Below, one piece after another: positions 57,890 through 64,000 of a DNA stretch of 64,000 nucleotides. The stretch comes from Rhypophila decipiens. Lineage: Eukaryota > Ascomycota > Sordariomycetes > Sordariales > Naviculisporaceae. The stretch spans positions 22,635 to 86,634 of the forward strand of contig MU858210.1 in assembly GCA_033297075.1 (NCBI GenBank), in the 5' to 3' direction. Below the pieces are notes generated by a model. It made no database searches, had not been told where the DNA came from, and was given only the letters and a program-made list of their open reading frames with translations. Every line of letters starts with the position of its first letter. The stretch's first letter is position 1. Position numbers and translations under genes: made by a program.

Positions 57890-58594
57890 TGCTTGCTTTC
57901 GAATTGAAGCTTTGTTTTTATACGAGGAGAGTGAGAACATGAATACCGAGTAGATATTGGAGTCCGATGAGTTATTGGAAATAGATACAGACTAGGATTC
58001 GTAAAAGGGAGGAGGTGCAGATAAACGCCCACCGGACGTCCGATGGCGATGCTATCTTGAGGGAGCGAGAGAGTGGCTAAACAGCATGGAGAAACAAGGT
58101 AGTGTAGGACAAGATCTCAAATAAACTTATTGAAAGAGAGAAATAAGGTAGTATAAGAAGTATTTCCTAGGCTCTTGCTCTTTAATATACCTTATCTCTT
58201 TTTAGAAATAACGTCAAGATATTGTATATCTATTTAAAAGAAAATTATCCTTTTTTTTCTTTTATTTTCCTATAACTATATTAATAACGTTATAGAATTA
58301 TAATTCTTCTTTTTATCTTATTGTCATTTTATACCTTCCTTTAACTATTGTTAATAGCCCTACTTATCTGTAAGACAGTGTATGGAAGATGGGAAGACGA
58401 ATGAACTTTCTTAACCCTACTTCTAGACTTTTATGGGTTTCTAGAGCAGTATTATAAAGCTGTTGGAGCGCCAAAACTGCCCCCCCTGACAGAACACGGG
58501 AACCCCGGCGGCTAGACGGCGGACAAGACTTACCGGCTAATCTAGAAGGTATTTATCAGAGCCTCCGATACTACTCCTGCCGTCACACGAAGAA
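57890..58594. other. Intergenic region containing an AT-rich tract
   Basis: Left part is the SnoaL-like gene promoter. The middle is the AT-rich tract listed separately. The last 125 bp before 58595 are of normal composition and must hold the promoter of the next gene. Confidence 0.5.
58100..58470. repeat. AT-rich, RIP-like tract
   Basis: Composition drops abruptly to strongly A/T-rich, with dense TA dinucleotides, against the ~50% GC neighbourhood. This is the usual look of a transposon fragment worn down by repeat-induced point mutation. No terminal repeats or residual protein frame could be recognised, so the origin is inference. Confidence 0.55.
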
Positions 58595-59269
58595 ATGTCT
58601 CGCATCAGTACCGACCAGCCCCGCCTCGGTGAGCTCCATGACCATCCCGGTCGTGTAGACAAGTACCGGAACATGCTAGAGACCGTCCAGGCCAATGGCT
58701 TGGACAACTTCTCGGACTACGAGGTCCGCTTCACCGCCAGCGGCTACCAGCTGGTGGACAAAACGCTTTTGTACATGTCCAGCAGGGACCTGGCCAAGAC
58801 TGAGCCTGCCTTTGGCAGAGCTCTGAAACTTACCTACAAGGCCATGATACCGACGAGTTGGCCGCTGAGGGTGCGCCAATACATCGCCCAGGTTATTGGT
58901 CTTCTGGACCACAGAAAGAATATGGGCTCCCAAAAGATGTACCGGGAGCAGGTCTACGACAAGTTGAATGCGGGATCGCTGCCCAACATCCCAACCATCC
59001 TCGCCATGGTTTGTGCTGTCCGAGAGGATCAAACGATGATGAGGGGCTTGGAGGTAGATCTGGCTGGAAGGGGTCTGGGGTATCTGCTGGACTTTAGTCA
59101 ACTGAAGTTCCGGGTGGATGACGAAGGAAAGTGGTTCGTAACGGACGTCGACAATGTTGACGATGTTCGTCCATGGTACTCGGTGAGGCAGGTCATGCAG
59201 AAGCCGCCGAGGGATGGGATTTGGATCGCTACCTGGAGAGCCTGCCCGCCACGGCCGAACCCCGATTGA
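58595..59269 (+). CDS. Unrecognised 224-aa protein
   Basis: A single-exon frame with a good start context (GAAATGTC) and even, GC-biased codon use, so likely a real gene. It has no signal peptide and no membrane helix. The N-terminus contains GRVDKYRNMLETVQANGL; the centre has amphipathic helices (VRQYIAQVIGLLDHRKN); the C-terminus has acidic strand-like parts (WFVTDVDNVDDVRPWYSV). I know no domain that fits. It starts 125 bp after the AT-rich tract and precedes two other unassigned single-exon genes. Possible lineage-specific gene. A weak TATTTATC lies about 45 bp upstream. Confidence 0.65.
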   Translation: MSRISTDQPRLGELHDHPGRVDKYRNMLETVQANGLDNFSDYEVRFTASGYQLVDKTLLYMSSRDLAKTEPAFGRALKLTYKAMIPTSWPLRVRQYIAQVIGLLDHRKNMGSQKMYREQVYDKLNAGSLPNIPTILAMVCAVREDQTMMRGLEVDLAGRGLGYLLDFSQLKFRVDDEGKWFVTDVDNVDDVRPWYSVRQVMQKPPRDGIWIATWRACPPRPNPD

Positions 59270-59885
59270 GACCGGAAAATGTGCTTTAGAACAAGGAGTC
59301 CGAGCCTCACGTTTAGCAGCGGGTGTGTCCGGTCCACGTCCCAGACTTCAACGACGCGCAGCCCGAGCCTCAGGCCTCCACGATCCCAGATTCCGCCGAG
59401 GAACGGGGAGAAACCACTGTTTGTTACACGATCCTCTCGCCTTGTGTTTGAGTCTGGAAGGTCTAGAGGAGAGAGGAAAGCTCCACTGTATGCAGAACCG
59501 GTGTGTAGTTGTTACGAAGCGATTCCATGTAAAGTTATACTAAATGGAGCTGTTCCCTTCTATACCATTACCATCTTTGAGTGAACCAGCAAGATGTCCA
59601 ACACATCTGGACGAGCTCCAGCACCCAGAGGGTTACACTTGCTGATAAACGAGGACCATGTCACCACGCTCATATACAGGCACTATTCCAATCTGCATTT
59701 CTTGTCTGGTCAATGGATTTATTGGCGCGGATGACCAAGTTCAATTGACCTTCTGCTAGGAATAAGAGATGGACTAGAATACAAACAAAACTGAGCCCAG
59801 GCCACGAGATAAACTCCCGTGTGCCTCAAACTCTGGAGTCCGAATACTATCAGTGTCGGTCCTCAAATGAGCTGCCTGTCGCATC
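59270..59885. other. Intergenic region between convergent genes
   Basis: 616 bp with only overlapping chance frames. It should contain the 3' ends of both neighbouring transcripts. Confidence 0.45.
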
Positions 59886-61925
59886 TCAATCGGTCCAGGA
59901 CGTCTCTGAGGCGCTCGTATACCACACGTTTTCCTCGTAACCGAATCGCAGTCCAATCACCAGGCCCTGGTGAGACCTGGGTCTCAGGTACCAGACCACA
60001 CCATCTGTGAACTTGTCCGAGCTGCCGATGTGGTAGATGCGGTGGTCGGCCATCGCAATCGCCAAGACGCTGCCACGGACCACGCAGATGCCATACTCGG
60101 CCTCATCTCGCGAAGTAAAGATCCTGCAGTACATGTCGTCCCGGCAGAACTCCTCAACCTTGCTCACCTCCATGGCCCTTGCGAGAGGAGGCAGCGCCCG
60201 ATTGTCTTTCAGGCGCTCCGCCGCTTGCGACTCGAGGTCCTCGGCGCGCTTAAACTGGCCAAGCGCAACCAACGCCTGGGACATGGCCAGTGCCAGGACG
60301 GCCTCGTGCTCGAACTGGGTGATCTTCTGGAGGGCATCCCAGCAATCAAACACCCTCTTCAACGCCAGACAGATCAGGTCAAAGTTGACCTGCTCGGTCT
60401 CGCGGAGACACGCCGTTAGGGCATCGACCATAACGGTCAACCCTGTTATCTCGGCCTTGCCGTACAAGAGCTCGTCGAGGATGCGTAGACTGAGAGCCTC
60501 GGGGGTCGCGGCCGTGGGCGCCACGACGGCTTGGGCAGGCGATATACGCCAGTGGATGCCCTTGTTCGGTGCCATTTTCTCCGTTGCCCTGCCCGGGCTG
60601 TGCAGGAGGTTCAAGGGTGCCCCAAACTCTTCACGCAGCAGGTTCATGCCTGTCAGTTGCTGAGTGACGGTCAGCAGCATCTCTGTGGGCGAGGCCGGTC
60701 GCCTGCTCGCCTCTTCGTCCCTGGCCTCCCGGAGGGCATTTAGCCTCTCATCCTTCAGCTGCTGCTCGTGACGCTTGGCCGCGATGCCATTGTTTATGCT
60801 CATCATCTTGCAATCTCGCTCAAGATCCCTCATCTGCTGCTTCACATGCTCCAGCTCCGTCTTGTCCGCGGTGCTACGCCTCATTGCGTCCGTGAGTTTG
60901 TCCCTAGCACCCTCCTCGCGCTTCTTGAGCCTGGTCCAATCGCCCTGCCTCTTCTCAATATCCTGCCTGAGCTGTACGATGGTCGCATCACGACTCGCCA
61001 GACTCGCCTGCAGCTCTTCGGCCTGCCCTGTCGCAACTGCCAAGGCCTCCTCCAGCTGAGGAACCTGTTGCGCTTGCAAGATGGCGGGCTCATGCTTGGA
61101 AAGCTCGAGCCGTATCGACTCCAGGTCTTGTCGGGCACTGTCGCGCTCTTCTTTGAGCTTCTTCGCCCTATCCAGAGCGGCATCCAGGACACGCACGCGT
61201 GTATGTGCGTCCTCGAGCTCTCGTCTGGTCGCATTTTCTCGCTCGGCGGCCTTCACCTGTTCGGCGCGCAAACACTTGACGTTATCCTCCAAGGACAGCT
61301 TGTCGGCTTCTAGGCCTTCCTCGGCCGCTTTCAACCTCTCCACCACCTCGGTTTGTTGGATGAGGCGCGTGTTGAGCGCCAGGATGTCGTCGTGTAGCTT
61401 GTCGGTCGTCTTGGTCTGGTCTCGCTCGTCTAGCTGCTTCTGGATGTACTCTGTATCCGAGGCCATCATCTGCAAGTGCTGGGTGGCCAGCCTGTCCAGG
61501 AAAGTGGGATCGCCCAGGCAGTAGTTCGCCAGGCGAACAACAAACACCTTGTCATCAGGGGTGAAGGCATCGCCAATCCGCTGCAGACGAGCCTGTGCGG
61601 TCTCGGACAGACCAAGTGTCGCCCTCAGACCGGCACAGACCTGGAGCTCAGCTATGGCCTTGTTGATCGACTCCTCTGACTCGCTGGCAGCCTCCTCAGT
61701 CTTGGCAACACGCTCGAGCATATGGTCGCGATCTTTGACCAACTCGACCCGCATATCCTCCGCGGTGTTGGACGCGGTGGCGGGGCAACGGTCCATCTCC
61801 CATTTCAGGCTGGCGTAGCGGGTGTCAATGTCGTCGTATTCCTTCTTGATGTCGTCTTTTCTTTGCCTCGACGTAGGGTTCGTGCCGAGCCGGTGAGTCG
61901 AATAAGAACTGTGCGAAGTTGCCAT
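59886..61925 (-). CDS. Unrecognised 679-aa coiled-coil protein
   Basis: A single exon. The ATG at 61925 is the first in frame (the preceding open codons lack an ATG). Residues ~20-90 and ~165-420 are rich in Glu/Lys/Arg/Gln/Leu with heptad-like spacing (LKAAEEGLEADKLSLED, LDAALDRAKKLKEERDSA, LEHVKQQMRDLERD), so long coiled coils are expected. A Pro/Ala-rich hinge near 450-480 follows. The last ~200 residues form a compact domain with helices (LSLRILDELLYGKAEITGL) and strands (YGICVVRGSVLAIAMADHRI, VVWYLRPRSHQGLVIGLRFG). No signal peptide or membrane helix is present. The architecture resembles cytoskeletal or scaffold proteins, but no family is recognised. It is followed on the same strand by another coiled-coil orphan. 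Confidence 0.7.
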   Translation of the reverse strand: MATSHSSYSTHRLGTNPTSRQRKDDIKKEYDDIDTRYASLKWEMDRCPATASNTAEDMRVELVKDRDHMLERVAKTEEAASESEESINKAIAELQVCAGLRATLGLSETAQARLQRIGDAFTPDDKVFVVRLANYCLGDPTFLDRLATQHLQMMASDTEYIQKQLDERDQTKTTDKLHDDILALNTRLIQQTEVVERLKAAEEGLEADKLSLEDNVKCLRAEQVKAAERENATRRELEDAHTRVRVLDAALDRAKKLKEERDSARQDLESIRLELSKHEPAILQAQQVPQLEEALAVATGQAEELQASLASRDATIVQLRQDIEKRQGDWTRLKKREEGARDKLTDAMRRSTADKTELEHVKQQMRDLERDCKMMSINNGIAAKRHEQQLKDERLNALREARDEEASRRPASPTEMLLTVTQQLTGMNLLREEFGAPLNLLHSPGRATEKMAPNKGIHWRISPAQAVVAPTAATPEALSLRILDELLYGKAEITGLTVMVDALTACLRETEQVNFDLICLALKRVFDCWDALQKITQFEHEAVLALAMSQALVALGQFKRAEDLESQAAERLKDNRALPPLARAMEVSKVEEFCRDDMYCRIFTSRDEAEYGICVVRGSVLAIAMADHRIYHIGSSDKFTDGVVWYLRPRSHQGLVIGLRFGYEENVWYTSASETSWTD

Positions 61926-62469
61926 GTTGGGCAATAAAGTTTGTAGTTCTGGCTTGGGTTTCAATCTGCGAATGTGGTGTTTCTGCTGGATGATCGATTT
62001 GGACGCTGAGAATGCTCACGAGGTTGAAGACGCGGTGCGCCGGAAATGTTGTGAAGTCAGTCACTAATCCCCGCATTTGAGCTCGCTCGTCCAGTACTAG
62101 TATTGGCAAGCTGAAATACAAAACATGTTACACACGTCCACGTTCATCAATACACATAACGCAACACAGCCATTACGAGAATACTATCACTGCACACATG
62201 AACCTGGAATGATGTTTTTAAATGTTAAATTTCAAGCTACCAAAATTAAGGGATGTTTTCTTCCGCGGACTCCCAACTAGGACCCATGCTTCAATGTCCC
62301 AGTCTCTCCAGCCCTGCGCAAGTCTCCCCAACCCTACCCAACCCTCCGCAAGCCTCCCGGAGAATCCAGTCAAGTCCAGCTTATCAAGCCGATCAAACTG
62401 GCCCACGTCGAGCCAGTTAGTTCGAGTAATCCCAATCCAGTGCTGTCACTGGATTAGTTCCATGTCGAC
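61926..62469. other. Intergenic between two minus-strand orphan genes
   Basis: 544 bp of promoter or 3' flank. Direct short repeats of CCCAACCCT/CGCAAG(T/C)CTCCC type occur near 62316-62360. No gene is supported. Confidence 0.45.
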
Positions 62470-63885
62470 TCAAGCGCCTATTCGGCCCATTTCATCGTCA
62501 TGTCTCAGTCTCTCCCCCATCTCCAGAAACTGACAACTCTGCAATTCTTTTTTCAAGTCGATAAGCATCTGAACATGTTTGAGCTCGTACTTGATCTTCG
62601 CATGGATCTCACGAGCCTCGTCCAGCTCTGCTACCAGCTTTTCATACTTTTCATCCCAGGCCAAGAGCTCCAGCTGGCAGTCGGTCAGCTTGTCCCTGGC
62701 TGCAATCAGCCTACCTTTGCCCTCGGGGAGGGTGTCGCCGAGCTCCAGAATCTCTCGATAGGCTTTGAGGGCTTCATGCCGCTCTTTAACTCTAACATGG
62801 TACGCCCTCATCTGACTTTTGAACCACTTGTTGTCAAGATATACATGGACCTCGGCCGTCTCGTCCGGTACCTTGCTGCTGTCCTTGGTACCTCCTAGCT
62901 CGATGATGTTGAAGCTGGTCTGGTTGACCAGGGACTGTGCCAACGTAGTTACCAGACGTTCACCGTCTGCTAGGTCTTCCGGCTCGCACGTCGCAAGGAT
63001 AGGCACCGCAATAGACTCGGGAACAATCTTTCCTTTCCCGTGGAATTGGATGGCGCACAACATGAGGCCATATGTGGCGGTCGTCGAATGGAGTCCAGAA
63101 GCAGGGATATGCTGCCTGACTGTCTCGTCGATCGGGCGTTGCGTGCATCCGACCATCAGAGGGCTCTGGGTCAGTGGGACGTCCAGCCTCCCAGCCCTGG
63201 CTGCAGCGGCTGCAAGCTCTTCCAAAACCTGGACTAACGCCCTCAACTTTGGGATGGTGGAGGCACTGTTGGCCCACCTCGGTGGTTCATCCAAGCCGGT
63301 TAATTTGCTCCTGAATTGCTCGTCTATTCTGTGGACGTCGTCGCTAGGATCCTTGGGGTTCCATTTTTTTCCATTGTTGAAATAGACCTCAGCCGCATCG
63401 GCATATGCCTTTATGAGCAAAACAATGGCACAGATCTCGTTGCCGGTTAGGAATTTCCCATTCCGATGTTTGATTGAGATCCCTACGGCGTAGACGCCTT
63501 TCGCATCCGCGCTGTATGTCTCGGGCCTTGTGGACTGCATCATGTCGTATGCCAGTGTATGCCTGACAAGGCTCTTCGTGAGCTCGAATGGCAACATGAG
63601 GCACAGTCTTCTGAGCCTTTTGCAGACGACCGGGTCCTGGCTCAGGAACATTGCAGTGGTGTTGAATACCAAGATACCCGGGACAGGAACTAGAACTTTC
63701 AAAGTCTGGGCAAGAAAGGATCTCAGCTCGATCAAGTCGAACATCGACTTCGTGGTGTCCTTGTGCAGCGTTTCGTAGATGGTCTGCATTGGCACAGTGG
63801 CCAGAGGCATGTCCTCGGTGGGCTGCAACGCGAAAACATACTGAGGATCGGGTTGAAGGCTCGGATGGGCTGCGGCGAGGGCCAT
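62470..63885 (-). CDS. Unrecognised 471-aa protein with C-terminal coiled coil
   Basis: A single exon; ATG at 63885 is the first in-frame ATG. The N-terminal two-thirds look globular, with mixed helices and strands (DLIELRSFLAQTLKVLVPVP, FELTKSLVRHTLAYDMM, AVGISIKHRNGKFLTGNEIC, GLMLCAIQFHGKGKIVPESI). The last ~100 residues are strongly heptad-patterned (DKLTDCQLELLAWDEKYEKL, KIKYELKHVQMLIDLKKELQ). There is no signal peptide, membrane helix or catalytic motif I recognise. With the neighbouring 679-aa coiled-coil gene it may form a functional pair, although this rests only on adjacency and architecture. The gene is complete within the window. Confidence 0.7.
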   Translation of the reverse strand: MALAAAHPSLQPDPQYVFALQPTEDMPLATVPMQTIYETLHKDTTKSMFDLIELRSFLAQTLKVLVPVPGILVFNTTAMFLSQDPVVCKRLRRLCLMLPFELTKSLVRHTLAYDMMQSTRPETYSADAKGVYAVGISIKHRNGKFLTGNEICAIVLLIKAYADAAEVYFNNGKKWNPKDPSDDVHRIDEQFRSKLTGLDEPPRWANSASTIPKLRALVQVLEELAAAAARAGRLDVPLTQSPLMVGCTQRPIDETVRQHIPASGLHSTTATYGLMLCAIQFHGKGKIVPESIAVPILATCEPEDLADGERLVTTLAQSLVNQTSFNIIELGGTKDSSKVPDETAEVHVYLDNKWFKSQMRAYHVRVKERHEALKAYREILELGDTLPEGKGRLIAARDKLTDCQLELLAWDEKYEKLVAELDEAREIHAKIKYELKHVQMLIDLKKELQSCQFLEMGERLRHDDEMGRIGA

Positions 63886-64000
63886 TGTGATGGTATTGCG
63901 AGAAACTGTGTTGTGTGTGGTGGCGATGTGGCGATGCCTAGACCTCGGTATCACATGCTAGGCCGCTGGGGTATATTTCCACCCGCCCACACACACATCC

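Noticed and set aside
58100..58470. AT-rich tract considered as centromere or replication origin
   Set aside because: Only about 370 bp; fungal regional centromeres are far longer, and no origin consensus can be claimed. A RIP-worn repeat is simpler.

Overview
The window looks like nuclear DNA of a filamentous ascomycete (Pezizomycotina, probably a Sordariomycete). The reasons are short introns of about 40-75 nt with CTAAC/CTGAC-like branch sites, long intergenic spaces, a nuclear tRNA-Glu with a small intron, fungal-type genes (C2H2 regulator, COG5, phosphoketolase, vacuolar Ca2+-ATPase, AA8 cytochrome, GMC oxidoreductase), and an AT-rich RIP-like tract. I see no rRNA, CRISPR array, phage or large intact transposon. 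Exon structures were inferred by eye from splice sites, reading frame and remembered family motifs; no database search was run.

Layout. 1-10 kb is almost gene-free: a relic of a small secreted protein (about 2.3-2.7 kb), tRNA-Glu(CTC) on the minus strand, a MITE just upstream of it, then a long promoter/leader region. 10.2-21 kb holds housekeeping and regulatory genes: a C2H2 zinc-finger factor, a multi-pass membrane protein (probably DUF2434) divergent from COG5, and a BTB protein with an AT-hook. 22.1-34.4 kb is an accessory-looking block: an aldo/keto reductase, an unrecognised 591-aa protein with a terpene-cyclase-like acidic motif, a secreted GMC oxidoreductase, a secreted asparaginase-like protein with altered active-site residues, and a secreted LVIVD-repeat-type protein. 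Two MITEs sit inside this block.

36.5-48 kb carries a PMC1-type Ca2+-ATPase, a stand-alone secreted AA8 cytochrome and, divergently, a phosphoketolase. A 7.4-kb gene-poor interval leads to a membrane-tailed hexapeptide O-acetyltransferase, then a small SnoaL/NTF2-fold protein. 58-64 kb opens with an AT-rich tract and ends with three single-exon genes I cannot assign, two of them coiled-coil proteins.

The most interesting signals are: (i) the 591-aa protein in a possible small metabolite cluster; (ii) an asparaginase-fold protein with substituted catalytic residues; (iii) three introns that read correctly only with GC-AG boundaries, out of 29 modelled; (iv) a 21-nt micro-exon carrying the likely catalytic histidine of an aldo/keto reductase; (v) MITEs flanked by TA, two of them clearly related; (vi) a five-copy 66-bp degenerate repeat behind the BTB gene.
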